From assembly GCF_016735595.1 (NCBI RefSeq), contig NZ_JAERRB010000018.1, positions 81,492 through 145,491 on the forward strand: a stretch of 64,000 nt of DNA, written 5' to 3'. The DNA is from Chryseolinea lacunae. Its GTDB lineage: Bacteria > Bacteroidota > Bacteroidia > Cytophagales > Cyclobacteriaceae. Shown in pieces: positions 9,801-17,776 of the stretch. Under the pieces are notes generated by a model that saw only the letters and a list, made by a program, of their open reading frames with translations, was not told where the DNA came from and did not search any database. Every line of letters begins with the position of its first letter. Position 1 is the first letter of the stretch. A program made the translations under genes and the position numbers.

Positions 9801-10090
9801 ACTTTATACACGCCTTCCGAGCCATCGGGATGCGACCAGCCGTCGTAAACATCGGCCCGAAATAGTGGCGGCGTCGGCGTTGTTCCAAAATACAAGTCGA
9901 ATGTGTATCCGGAAATATCCGTTTCATAGGGGAACGACCAGACAAGCGATGCCCAGAGGTCGACCTTCGTAGCACCGTCGATGGGATTAAATGGCGCTGG
10001 AGTCGGGAGTGCAGTTTGTGCAAGAAGCGGACCGAATGCCGAAGCGAAGGCAAACAAACCCAATGCGATAATCCTTCCAACAACTGTCAT
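6860..10090 (-). CDS. large T9SS-secreted protein with FnIII-like, FGE-sulfatase-like and carboxypeptidase-regulatory-like domains
   Basis: The 1,076-residue protein has, in order: a signal peptide; three fibronectin-III-like modules in which a 'TTYYWKVVAVD' strand recurs (about 30-350); and a formylglycine-generating-enzyme/sulfatase-modifying-factor-like domain (about 365-660). The last contains GGTFTMGQ, LPTEAEWEYAA and IYDMSGNVGEV. Four carboxypeptidase-regulatory-like repeats follow, each with a 'D.NGDYTFQTYTGWSGTL'-type core. A type IX secretion sorting domain ends the protein (IYPNPTSGSFFVKS ... GVYVLTI). Many proteins with this fold only bind ligand or act as structural proteins, so enzymatic activity is not claimed. 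The ATG at 10090 is preferred over an in-frame TTG at 10096. Confidence 0.85.
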   Translation of the reverse strand: MTVVGRIIALGLFAFASAFGPLLAQTALPTPAPFNPIDGATKVDLWASLVWSFPYETDISGYTFDLYFGTTPTPPLFRADVYDGWSHPDGSEGVYKVADDPLVMMEFLSFVPLINPETTYYWKVAVKDGSGHVAEGPVASFTSARENPLPSEPTLLSPSNKASDVSRNITLTWKKSVDPDGDAVFYQLFFGTNALNTSYQPLLADNLTTTSYSFSNNLSDQQTYYWKVVAVDKYSGTLVSHDGTNETWSFTVENYVNDAPGAPALVAPTQAAQNIGNNVLLAWSASTDKDDDVVTYDLYLDKTPAPSTLLAHNLDRTRHSVRLDDAGTYYWKIVAKDVQGASTSSDVFSFTTWTTPPPFSYELVPVEGGTFTMGQSDTDKVLFGYHVATGAPIYMDATMEQPAHNVSVPNFAIGKYLVTNAQFVTFLNAVKHMITLGDSWTFSAHPRKGFYYTDAFLKDESTEAGQSIPIGQIYDATRTDRAVGYEKYYDSPIIWNGQSFSVDPGFENHPVRFVYFEAARHFAQWLGMDLPTEAEWEYAAMGGKFSHGYTFSGSNTLTDVMADKVPEIFPGQSTQPVGTKMANELGIYDMSGNVGEVCFDFYDRDFYKRTTGPGLPIGSTYLLRMGHTVRGLASHVSGRVKARSYDANDSYAELAGIRLIKRSTRIFSVSGYVRGKSGRIGDVTFDGLPFELRTEQFGSYFTGLPEGWSGTITPRARGYIFSPASITINNLQADQQFDFTGTLSSSYTVAGKITDAAGKPIAGVAIQGALSPTVTDENGDYTFQTYTGWSGTLTPLLTGYNFSPAARTVVNQTSDIKLQDFSASFSGVFLLSGKIADQNGDALAAVLLKGFPQEVTTDGDGNYQTSVTGGWSGSVVPDLAGYVFAPAQREVTSVNADITHLDFSGAYVGNYLISGIVTNNEGEPLPGVSISNGSQSVVTNAAGQYVFTVPPDWTGTLTPGLQGYFFEPDHISLSAIRNSIGHQDFTAQEIPLANEEDVASAVTIYPNPTSGSFFVKSRYTNAHYSVMSGLGKPVPIQVRTFEGYVQVTMDNISPGVYVLTIETLTATLSKKIVLTQ

Positions 10091-10262
10091 AGCCAATATT
10101 TAAATACCATCTTAAGTGCCCTGGCGAGGAATGTTACGATAAAGAAAAAAAGGCAAACGATACCTTGTGGCACCTGGTGGTGGAGAGGCAACTGCCCGGT
10201 TGCTTTATTTAAATTTTCAAAAAACGTGTATGCCATGCGTTGCACATCGTTGAACTTACCTT

Positions 10263-10307
10263 GCAAAGAAACACCAGTCCGGCAACAAAAAATTGTACGT
10301 TTCGGAA
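10263..10307 (-). promoter_or_regulatory. bipartite upstream element, copy 2
   Basis: This is the same bipartite sequence as at 5456-5500: a 19-base block (10289-10307) and a 10-base block (10263-10272) separated by 16 unrelated bases. It lies about 170 bases upstream of the ATG at 10090, inside a 317-base intergenic stretch that otherwise shows no gene. Confidence 0.5.
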
Positions 10308-10407
10308 AATCATTCGGCCTCAGCCGAGGCATGTTTGATGAAGAGAGTGGTTACTTTGAGGATCGGATCGGGATATCCTGGATAAAAAAATGCGGTTCGG
10401 AAATCGA

Positions 10408-11223
10408 TTAAAACAAACGGAACCGGTTGGACAACGAGTTCGAAGTTCCGAGCAATTCCTTGGGCGTTTTTCCACAAATCGATTTGAAATCACGGATAAA
10501 ATGGGACTGATCGTGATAGCCAACCTCATGCGCAATATCAGACAACTTCACATCGGCTGTGCGCTCGTAGATATGTTTTAAAGCCTGATTAAACTTCACC
10601 AGCTTCATGAATTGTTTGGGCGACATGCCGAAGTGCTGCTTGAACCACGAATTGAGAGCGCGCGTGGAAAATCCCAGGCTCTCGGCCAATTGTTCTACTC
10701 CTAGTGTGTATCCACCAGGGCCAATCAGCTTTCGGTATAACGTTTCGAAATCGTAGTTGCCTGGATGGTTAGTTAGCTGCTGCGTTACATACTGCTCAAA
10801 CACGTTCACAATCTCAGTCATCGTATCGCGTTCGGAGTTCATAAGGTCCGCCACAGCCTGCAACGCCTCAATCCTGACGGGAGCAAACCGATTTATTATT
10901 TCGGACGGGCTTATGTCAAAAATCATTTTGAAATAAACCGGATAAATAGACGCGCCAACGATGTTCATACCCGCATGCATGAACTCAACGAGTGTATTGC
11001 TGTAGCCAACATAAAACCCGTTCTGCAAGGAAATGGGCTGGCCGGTTTCCCCAAAAATTGTTTCAATGGGTTGGGAAGATTGAAGATAAAAAAAAGACGG
11101 AAGTCCATCGGGCAACAGAAAGTCTTTGCGAACATCGCCCTCGGCAGAGGTGATTTTGAAAAAAGCCTTCACAACAAGTTCTGTTTCCCTGGAAGGAGGT
11201 AACGCTAAAAATTCATAACTCAT
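10408..11223 (-). CDS. AraC-family transcriptional regulator
   Basis: The 271-residue protein has an N-terminal sensor part (about 1-155) resembling the DUF6597-type cupin region of Bacteroidota AraC proteins. A C-terminal double helix-turn-helix follows. The HTH is visible in LGVEQLAESLGFSTRALNSWF and in the conserved second half VKLSDIAHEVGYHDQSHFIRDFK..CGKTPKEL. It should bind DNA as a dimer or monomer in response to an unknown ligand. It stands alone between secreted-protein genes. The ATG at 11223 is preferred to the GTG one codon upstream. Confidence 0.88.
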   Translation of the reverse strand: MSYEFLALPPSRETELVVKAFFKITSAEGDVRKDFLLPDGLPSFFYLQSSQPIETIFGETGQPISLQNGFYVGYSNTLVEFMHAGMNIVGASIYPVYFKMIFDISPSEIINRFAPVRIEALQAVADLMNSERDTMTEIVNVFEQYVTQQLTNHPGNYDFETLYRKLIGPGGYTLGVEQLAESLGFSTRALNSWFKQHFGMSPKQFMKLVKFNQALKHIYERTADVKLSDIAHEVGYHDQSHFIRDFKSICGKTPKELLGTSNSLSNRFRLF

Positions 11224-11391
11224 CACGGCAATGCCTCTAATTAAAGCCTCAAAAGATACAACGTCACGCGGTAACTTTTGTCATTTTCTTGTCCATTCAA
11301 CTTTGGCCTATAGCAAACGGTTGAAAGGTGCTTTGGCGTGGTGGAAAATTGCGAAATAGTACTGTATTTTTTTTGTTACAAAGCTCGGCCG

Positions 11392-12018
11392 TCACTTGGC
11401 TCTGTGCGAGGTGTTGGTAGCGTTCACCTCCCAGGTCTTGCCGTTGTCGGGAGAAAATGCCTGACTCCAGACCGGGTTTTCGGGATCGGTTTTATCCCAG
11501 ACAAAAACCACCACAATATCTTTCCCCTTGAACTTGTCTTTGCAATAGAACTTGCCAATGTTTCCTTCAAACGACCCAACCACGGGTGCGTCTATTACAC
11601 CAACATTACTGTCGACCCAATAGATGCTCCACAGTTTTGTTTTGGGATTGAACAAGCGAAGAGCGATTCCTTCAAAAGGGTTGCCGTCCACCACCGTTCG
11701 ATAAGTATCCATGTTGCCAATTCCGTTAAGCAGCTTGTGCATTTCAACGGTTGATTCAAACTCGATCCATTCGGTGCTGTTGGTCAACCGCGACTTCAGC
11801 TTTTTGTCTTTCAACACCCAGTTGCCGACCAGAAAATCAAAATCATTCTGCGACGATGTAGCGGACGCGCGAATTTCAAGTTCACCCGTGGTGGTGAATT
11901 TTAATTCTCCCGGAACCAGGTGTGGGTTTTTGGTCTGCCCAAAAATAGCGCCGGCACAAAAGACGGATACCACGTATAGCGTAGCCGAAAGAGATAACGT
12001 CAATTTTAACTTTTTCAT
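11392..12018 (-). CDS. secreted DUF1579-like protein
   Basis: The 208-residue protein has a signal peptide (MKKLKLTLSLSATLYVV, cleavage near residue 27). The mature part carries the motif FDFLVGNW, typical of the DUF1579/lipocalin-like beta-barrel group, followed by alternating strands (WIEFESTVEMHKLLNGIGNMD, GIALRLFNPKTKLWSIYWVD). Related proteins often bind small hydrophobic molecules or have no known role. It is transcribed alone, and no operator was seen. Confidence 0.7.
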   Translation of the reverse strand: MKKLKLTLSLSATLYVVSVFCAGAIFGQTKNPHLVPGELKFTTTGELEIRASATSSQNDFDFLVGNWVLKDKKLKSRLTNSTEWIEFESTVEMHKLLNGIGNMDTYRTVVDGNPFEGIALRLFNPKTKLWSIYWVDSNVGVIDAPVVGSFEGNIGKFYCKDKFKGKDIVVVFVWDKTDPENPVWSQAFSPDNGKTWEVNATNTSHRAK

Positions 12019-12324
12019 AGTGCTATCTTTTTATGTATGAGAAATGTCCTTAAACCCTGCAACTCCCTATTCAACGGATGTCAACACGTACGTGCCTGCG
12101 ACTATTAACTGTGAGACCGACGAACAATGTTTCGTCGCATGGCGTGCTTTTAAAAACGTAAATAAGTCTTATGAAGACACATAGTCAATCACCCGTTTCG
12201 GGTAGTTGTGTGCCGGAAGCCGGACATCGGGTGGTGTCGTGGCGTGGAGAAAATCTAACAACGAAAAAAAATAGGCGAATTGTCTGGCAGCAGGTAACAG
12301 ACCGATCGTTGATTCGTCGGCCGG

Positions 12325-13737
12325 TTATCGGATACAGATGCCGTTCGCGCGGTGGCCGTCTGACACATAATAGTCAGATAGATCCAATGTTGCCGCAGGA
12401 GTAACGCCTTCATATACGCGCCAGCACCTGGCAACAGGATCCTTTGAGTCGTCGCCCACTTCGTCGCCAACGAGAAATACATCATTGTCCATAACGGCAA
12501 TGCCGTGAACTGACGAATTTTTTGTGCCGTCCTCCAGAACGTGTGCACTCACGGTGTTGCCGACAATCTTCCAGTATTTTGCAACAGGTCTGCCAGCCGC
12601 GTTTTTCTCATAGCCCCCCACATAAATGGCGTCGCCCGAAAAGGCGATGCAACTGGTTTGTGCATAGAAGGCCCCGTCGGTAAGGGGAATGGAATGCGCA
12701 GCATCATTTTTTAACAACACCGCTCTGGCATTACAACCCACGTCGGCACAGCCGCCGTTTGCAGCGAGGTACACATCATCGCCTCGTTGCCCGATGGCAG
12801 TGGCTTCATAAAATCCGGTGGTTTCCGACAGCACAGCAACATCGTCCAGACTATTTTTCCACAGCGCCGACCAGCGATATCCTTTGTCGTTTGCCTGACC
12901 GCCGGCGACCAACACATCGTTTCCTTTCAGGATGATGCCATTGGCCACTGACGACGACTTGCTATCAAACAAATCGGTCTGCGTGATTACGCCCGCATCG
13001 TCGGTAATATACCAGCCCCGGAATCGCCCATTGCAATAGTCCGGACATTCTGTATTGTTAAATGAAAATCCGGCCAGGTAAACTTTATCGTCGTGAACAG
13101 CAATTGCCTTTGGAAAGGAGGAGTATTCCATGGGTTTGTTGCCGACGTTGTGAGGCACACCGTTTTTCCAGTACGTTGCTACAGTCAAATTTTTTTCGTC
13201 TACAACATTTCCTACCACATATTCATCATCCCCGGAAAACATAATAGCAAAGGCTTCTGGTGCGAACGCTTGGTCCCCCTGTAAACCGGTTTTGACACCA
13301 TTTTTCCAAGAGACAGCTTGCGACAGCCAAACCGATGTGAGGCCTTTGCCCACAACATAAACATCGTAGTTTTTTAGGACGGTTAGTTTGGCCGTTGCCT
13401 TTGCCAAGGGGTTGTCATTGCTGGTGACAACAATATCGGCGGTGCCCGATTTGATTGGCGTGACTTTCCCGTTTGCATCCACCGTGGCAACCGAAATATC
13501 GCTGCTGGTCCATGTCACGCTTTTGTTGGCCGCGTTGCCTGGCGAGACCGTGGCGGTTAGTTGTTTGCCTAATGTGACGATGGATATGAGTTGTGTTTGA
13601 TCGACGGTTACCGAGCTGACGTGTATGGTAGGATCTACGACTGTTTTCACCGGATCTTCCGACGTGTCGCACGACAAGACGAGAATGAAAAATAGAAAAA
13701 ACAGATTGGGACAAAAGCGCTTGATCAGACTTAGCAT
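12325..13737 (-). CDS. lipoprotein with a bacterial Ig-like (BIG2) domain and propeller-like repeats
   Basis: The 470-residue protein starts with a basic, strongly hydrophobic signal and a lipobox ending VLSC at about residue 23. Residues about 38-120 form a BIG2-type Ig domain; TWTSSDISVATVDANGKVTPIKSGTA is the family hallmark, here in part. The rest holds at least six repeats of the form 'DDVYLAG..W....A..WKN', which look like a beta-propeller. It is probably a surface-exposed or periplasmic protein. Ligand and partner are unknown. It is alone on its strand. Confidence 0.8.
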   Translation of the reverse strand: MLSLIKRFCPNLFFLFFILVLSCDTSEDPVKTVVDPTIHVSSVTVDQTQLISIVTLGKQLTATVSPGNAANKSVTWTSSDISVATVDANGKVTPIKSGTADIVVTSNDNPLAKATAKLTVLKNYDVYVVGKGLTSVWLSQAVSWKNGVKTGLQGDQAFAPEAFAIMFSGDDEYVVGNVVDEKNLTVATYWKNGVPHNVGNKPMEYSSFPKAIAVHDDKVYLAGFSFNNTECPDYCNGRFRGWYITDDAGVITQTDLFDSKSSSVANGIILKGNDVLVAGGQANDKGYRWSALWKNSLDDVAVLSETTGFYEATAIGQRGDDVYLAANGGCADVGCNARAVLLKNDAAHSIPLTDGAFYAQTSCIAFSGDAIYVGGYEKNAAGRPVAKYWKIVGNTVSAHVLEDGTKNSSVHGIAVMDNDVFLVGDEVGDDSKDPVARCWRVYEGVTPAATLDLSDYYVSDGHRANGICIR

Positions 13738-13875
13738 ATTCCTTCAATTAGGAGTCAACGGATAATTATTTCGACTCTGAAAGATACGCGTTAATATTTT
13801 CTTTTGCCACTGCCCTGGTCCGATAGTGTTTCCAGACGTCCGGGAAACGAACAAACCGCGTTAGGGTCTGAATCA

Positions 13876-14085
13876 CTAGTTGAAAGAATTCCGGTAGTGA
13901 AGGGGCGTTGCACCCGTTTTGTTTTTGAAAAGTTTATTGAGAGACTGCGGAAAATAAACCCGCAGTTCGAAGGCAATTTCACTTACCGAAAGGTTTGTCC
14001 GCGTCAGCAGCTCCCGTGTTTTTTCGATAACATGATTGTAGATATGCTGTTCTGTGTTTTGCCTCGTCAGGTTTTTGCGTTGCAT
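13876..14085 (-). pseudogene. remnant of an AraC-family regulator (HTH only)
   Basis: The 69-residue reading frame matches only the end of an AraC DNA-binding domain: TNLSVSEIAFEL, FPQSLNKLFKNKTGATPLHYR. AraC proteins of this lineage are about 270-310 residues (compare the intact one at 24008-24928), so the sensor part and first helices are missing. The glycine normally present in the turn (ELGF) is changed here (ELRVYF), which fits decay. The bases upstream show no sensor domain in any frame. A functional orphan HTH peptide is possible but less likely. Confidence 0.55.
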
Positions 14086-14192
14086 GTTTAGTCTTGTTCA
14101 TACGTTCTCATTTTTTTTTACGGGCACAAAGATGATCACCATTCAACCGTGAAGCGTATCCGTTTCCGGGGGGTGTTGTATCCTAAAACCTG

Positions 14193-14984
14193 TCACAAAA
14201 CATTTAATGCTCCGCCGTCGGCACGCATGGAAGCACCGTTGGTAGCGGACGCCAGCGGACTGGAAAGATAGACTGCCAGGTTTGCAACTTCGTTGGGAGT
14301 GATAAAGCGTTGCAGCAGCCCATTGGGATTGGTGTGCTGAACAATGGCGGCCTTCATCTGCTCAACCGAGATATTTTTTGCTTTCGCGATGTGTTCTACA
14401 GTCTGCTCCACACCTTCCGAATAGGTTGGTCCGCCCAGTAAGGTGTTAACCGTCACGCCCGTTCCGCGAGTCAGTTTCGACAAACCATTGCTGAGCGACA
14501 ACAAGGCGGTCTTGGTCATGCCATAGTGTATCATGTCGCCCGGTACATTCAAGCCCGATTCGCTGCTGATAAAAAGAATCCGTCCCCAGCCATTCTTCAA
14601 CATCGAAGGAAACAAGGCTCTTGACAACCGAACCCCGCTCATGAAATTGATTTCAATAATATTCATCCACCCCTGGTCGTCAATGTCGCCGAAGGCCTTG
14701 AGCTCGAAAATGCCGACGTTGTTTATGAGGATATCAATGGCCGGGAGCGCCAACAACAAATGCTTCACGTCATCAGCTTTCCCAAAGTCGGCAGCAAGAG
14801 CCGATACATTTGCGCCGGGCACGAGGCCACGGAGACGCTCTGCGGCGCGTTGTGTTTTTTCTTCTGTTCGGCCGTTGATGACAACGGAGGCACCGGCCTC
14901 GGCAAGCTTCTGTGCAATGGCAAATCCAATTCCCTGTGTTGACCCGCTGATAAAGGCCGTCTTCTGTTTCAATTCCAAATCCAT
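14193..14984 (-). CDS. short-chain dehydrogenase/reductase
   Basis: The 263-residue protein is a classical SDR with a Rossmann fold. The cofactor motif is GSTQGIG (residues 14-20), the structural NNVG is near residue 90, the catalytic Ser lies in ISSESG, and the YxxxK pair lies in YGMTK. It should perform an NAD(P)-dependent oxidation or reduction of an unknown substrate. It lies just downstream of the TetR gene on the same strand. It has its own palindrome (15004-15025) right before its start, identical in both arms to the one before tetR, so the TetR protein very likely controls it. Confidence 0.9.
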   Translation of the reverse strand: MDLELKQKTAFISGSTQGIGFAIAQKLAEAGASVVINGRTEEKTQRAAERLRGLVPGANVSALAADFGKADDVKHLLLALPAIDILINNVGIFELKAFGDIDDQGWMNIIEINFMSGVRLSRALFPSMLKNGWGRILFISSESGLNVPGDMIHYGMTKTALLSLSNGLSKLTRGTGVTVNTLLGGPTYSEGVEQTVEHIAKAKNISVEQMKAAIVQHTNPNGLLQRFITPNEVANLAVYLSSPLASATNGASMRADGGALNVL

Positions 14985-15003
14985 ATATAAGTATTAAAGT
15001 TAT

Positions 15004-15025
15004 TTTTGTATCGATTAATACAAAA
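15004..15025. promoter_or_regulatory. TetR operator in front of the SDR gene
   Basis: TTTTGTAT (15004-15011) and ATACAAAA (15018-15025) form a perfect 8-base inverted repeat around a 6-base spacer, 19 bases before the SDR start codon. A near copy lies at 15623-15644. Confidence 0.65.
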
Positions 15026-15040
15026 TAGACAAAAAAAATA

Positions 15041-15622
15041 TCAGCCGATGACTGATAATTGCAAATTGATTAGATCCGATAATGCTTTGGTGTTCGGATA
15101 CATGCGTCTGCTGATGTTCAAGCCGTTCCAGACTGTAATCAAATAACGTCCCAGGAGTTCGGGTGCTGTTTTGTTTTTCACCGTTCCGTTTTCCTGTGCC
15201 TGTTTGATGGCCCACGTAAACATGGCTTCTACTTCTTTTAAGATGGTGACGGCTTCTTTTTCAAGGGCATCGTCCAGAAAGGTCATTTCAACCACGGTGT
15301 TCGAGATGATGCAACCGCGCAAGTGCGTGTCGCGATCGGCAGTGGCAATGCTCCTGAAAAAATCTTTGATATCGTCGATAGGCGAGGGGCTTGTCTTCAG
15401 CTGTGTTTTGAATTCCTGAAAGACCTGCCGGCGTTGCTGAAGGGCCTTGCTGAACAATTCCTTCTTTCCTCCCTTAAAGGTATTGTAAAAGCTTCCGCTG
15501 CCCATGCCGGTGGCGTTGAGTAAATCGTCGAGCGAAGTTGCGGCAAACCCCTTTTCCCAAAAGGCACGTTGCGCCTTTTCCAGAATTTGGTCCTGATTGA
15601 ATGTTGTGGGTCTGCCTCTCAT
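15041..15622 (-). CDS. TetR-family transcriptional regulator
   Basis: The 193-residue protein begins MRGRPTTF. Its N-terminal HTH (about 10-55) is of TetR type: ILEKAQRAFWEKGFAATSLDDLL, GMGSGSFYNTF. The C-terminal helices form the usual ligand-binding and dimer part; FRSIATADRDTHLRGCIISNTVVEM recalls the TetR_C_16/YcdC-like group. The ATG at 15622 fits the HTH; a frame open to 15679 would add 19 implausible residues. A palindrome abuts the start codon, and a second one precedes the SDR gene. This suggests autorepression plus control of the SDR. Confidence 0.88.
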   Translation of the reverse strand: MRGRPTTFNQDQILEKAQRAFWEKGFAATSLDDLLNATGMGSGSFYNTFKGGKKELFSKALQQRRQVFQEFKTQLKTSPSPIDDIKDFFRSIATADRDTHLRGCIISNTVVEMTFLDDALEKEAVTILKEVEAMFTWAIKQAQENGTVKNKTAPELLGRYLITVWNGLNISRRMYPNTKALSDLINLQLSVIG

Positions 15623-15644
15623 ATTTGTAGTGTTCGATACAAAA
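15623..15644. promoter_or_regulatory. TetR operator at the tetR start codon
   Basis: On the minus strand it reads TTTTGTATCGA, 4 bases, TACAAAT. It shares TTTTGTATCGA and TACAAA with the palindrome at 15004-15025 in the same arrangement. It ends directly at the tetR ATG and is 54 bases from the divergent gene at 15698, so it could act on both. Confidence 0.6.
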
Positions 15645-15697
15645 ATAAGAATTTTTAACAAACTCACCACTACACCCAAAATCCTTTAAATTTAAGC

Positions 15698-16303
15698 ATG
15701 CTTCAAAACCGCGTTGACCCATGGGGAAAATTCATCAAAACCAGCGCACGCGGTTTGTGGATGGGCAATCGCGGGGTTATTCATGTCGATAAAAAAATAA
15801 AGAAAGCCTTCAACCATAAAGCATGGATCACATGCGTGCTGGAGTTTAAGGAAAGAAGAAGAGAGGTGATGACCCCTGGTCGCTGGACAGAACTTTTTTT
15901 CCTGGATGAGGCCACCGCCTTTGCTGCCGGCCACAGGCCTTGTTTCGAATGTCGGCGAGACGATGCAAAACGATTTAAGGCGTGCTGGATAAACGGCAAC
16001 CCAACACATCAATTCAATTTGAAAACATCGGTTAAGTTTATCGATGAAGTCATACACAGCGAAAGGATTGATCGCGATCATAAGAAAATCACGCATCAGG
16101 CTCCGGCTTCAGGCCTTCCCGAAGGGACGTTCTTCTTGTTGGATGACAATGCTTATGTTCTGGTGAAAGGCAGACTTCATCGTTGGACTCCATTTGGATA
16201 CGAGAACAGTGTCGCGTTGCCCGAGTCTCCTCTCACCATTCTGACGCCCAGGTCAATCGTAAATGCTTTTCGGGCGGGTTATGTGCCACAGGTAAAAATG
16301 TAG
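15698..16303 (+). CDS. conserved hypothetical protein with a Cys-x-x-Cys motif
   Basis: The 201-residue cytoplasmic protein has no signal peptide. It carries GHRPCFECRRDDAKRF near residue 88-103, which recalls Ada-type metal-binding surroundings. The C-terminal half has a beta-rich stretch (GTFFLLDDNAYVLVKGRLHRWTPFGY). I believe it belongs to a widespread uncharacterised family, but I cannot name it with certainty. It is divergent from tetR, and the operator next to the tetR start may also touch its promoter. The short distance (75 bases) between the two starts supports this only weakly. Confidence 0.6.
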   Translation: MLQNRVDPWGKFIKTSARGLWMGNRGVIHVDKKIKKAFNHKAWITCVLEFKERRREVMTPGRWTELFFLDEATAFAAGHRPCFECRRDDAKRFKACWINGNPTHQFNLKTSVKFIDEVIHSERIDRDHKKITHQAPASGLPEGTFFLLDDNAYVLVKGRLHRWTPFGYENSVALPESPLTILTPRSIVNAFRAGYVPQVKM

Positions 16304-16321
16304 ACTCAGAATAGGAAACAC

Positions 16322-16672
16322 CTACTTCCTCAAAATCTTTTCCATCGGTTTGCCTTTTGCAAGTTCATCAATCAGCTTGTCCAGATAGCGGATTTTCTGC
16401 ATCAGTTTGTCTTCGATTTCCTCAACGCGATAGCCACAGATCACACCGGTGATTTTTGAAACGTTGGGGTTCAGTTGTGGTGCCTGGGCAAAGAAGTTTT
16501 CAAAGTCGGTCTTCTTTTCGATGTGGTGTTGCAGCGTTTGGGCATTGTATCCCGTCAGCCAAAAGATAATCTCATCGACCTCCGCTTTTGTTCTCCCCTT
16601 CTTCTCGGCTTTGTTAATATAGTGCGGATATACACCGGCAAACGACATTTTAAACACTCTTGAATTGTCCAT
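16322..16672 (-). CDS. DUF2200 family protein
   Basis: The 116-residue protein matches the compact DUF2200 family over its full length: [53 protein letters not shown] and the ending [18 protein letters not shown]. Members are small cytoplasmic proteins of unknown function, common in Bacteroidota and Firmicutes. It is convergent with the gene ending at 16303, with an 18-base gap. Confidence 0.85.
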   Translation of the reverse strand: MDNSRVFKMSFAGVYPHYINKAEKKGRTKAEVDEIIFWLTGYNAQTLQHHIEKKTDFENFFAQAPQLNPNVSKITGVICGYRVEEIEDKLMQKIRYLDKLIDELAKGKPMEKILRK

Positions 16673-16901
16673 CTCGGGGGTGATTATAATTCGAATTTAA
16701 TAAATAATGTTAGTAAGATGAATGCACGAACGGGCCACAACGTGATTCATCAATGATTATTCCGGCATAAATTTGTAGTTTTGGTTTTGGATATACAAAA
16801 TGTCGTTGATGATGATGCATAAAGTTAGGTATCTCGCCACCCTCTGAACACTGGCGTGACAAAAGCGGTTATTGCAAATCAGACGATCAAAAACAGAAGA
16901 A

Positions 16902-17768
16902 ATGAAGATACTTTTAACAGTAGTTTTTCTGACAACAACAATCCATTCCTTTTCGCAGTCAATCTTTCCGAGTTTAAGTCCGAAAGGAAGAATTGAACAA
17001 AGGATTGGACTCACAGACATCTCCGTTGACTATGAGCGCCCCGCATCCCGGGGGCGTAAAGTATTTGGAGGGTTGATCGAATATGAAAAATTGTGGAGGA
17101 CTGGGGCAGGCCATTGCACAAAGATCAAATTCAGCAAGCCCGTTACCATTGACAATAAAAAAATAGACCAAGGAACCTACTCGGTGTTCACGATTCCAAA
17201 AGCGAATGAATGGACCGTAATATTAAATACAGACACAACGTTGTACGGAGTAGGATCCTACGACGAAAAGAAAGATTTACTTCGTTTCAAAACAAAGAGT
17301 CAACCAACAGATCGGTATTACGAGTCCTTGACAATAGACATTGACGTGATACCCAACAATGCTTCTGTTTCGATTGAATGGGAAAGGACCCGGATTTCAT
17401 TTTTGGTGGAAACAGAATCGGACAAGGTGGCGGATGATTTTATTCAGCACCATTTGTTGACAGACAAGTCGAGCGATGCAGACGAGTATGCAGCCGCGGC
17501 AGAATATTATTTTTACTTAGACAAGAATTTAGACCGGGCACTGATTCTCATAGACAAAGCCATCGCAAAGAAAAGTCAATCCTGGTACTACAGACAAAAA
17601 GTTGACATCCTCGAGAAACAAATGAAATACAAGGAAGCGATTGACTGTGCTACCCTCGCCATCGCATTAGATCAGAAACGAACGGAGTGGGATTCCCAAA
17701 CGAGGCAAAATATTGAAGATGAATATAAGAAGCGAATCGAGCTCTTTAAGAGCAAGCTGAAAAAATAG
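16902..17768 (+). CDS. secreted DUF2911 protein with a C-terminal TPR-like region
   Basis: The ATG at 16902 starts a signal peptide (MKILLTVVFLTTTIHSFSQS). Residues about 20-165 form a DUF2911 domain: QRIGLTDISVDYERPASRGR, LWRTGAG, QGTYSVFTIP, WTVILN. The last 110 residues are helical and TPR-like (ALILIDKAIAKKSQSWYY, YKEAIDCATLAIAL), the usual arrangement for this Bacteroidota family. The protein is periplasmic and its role is unknown. The upstream region holds no clear operator. Confidence 0.85.
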   Translation: MKILLTVVFLTTTIHSFSQSIFPSLSPKGRIEQRIGLTDISVDYERPASRGRKVFGGLIEYEKLWRTGAGHCTKIKFSKPVTIDNKKIDQGTYSVFTIPKANEWTVILNTDTTLYGVGSYDEKKDLLRFKTKSQPTDRYYESLTIDIDVIPNNASVSIEWERTRISFLVETESDKVADDFIQHHLLTDKSSDADEYAAAAEYYFYLDKNLDRALILIDKAIAKKSQSWYYRQKVDILEKQMKYKEAIDCATLAIALDQKRTEWDSQTRQNIEDEYKKRIELFKSKLKK

Positions 17769-17776
17769 GAGCGTTG

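Noticed and set aside
12190..12204. Small palindrome ACCCGTTTCGGGT after the Ig-like lipoprotein
   Set aside because: Short stem with no following T run on either strand; not convincing as a terminator.
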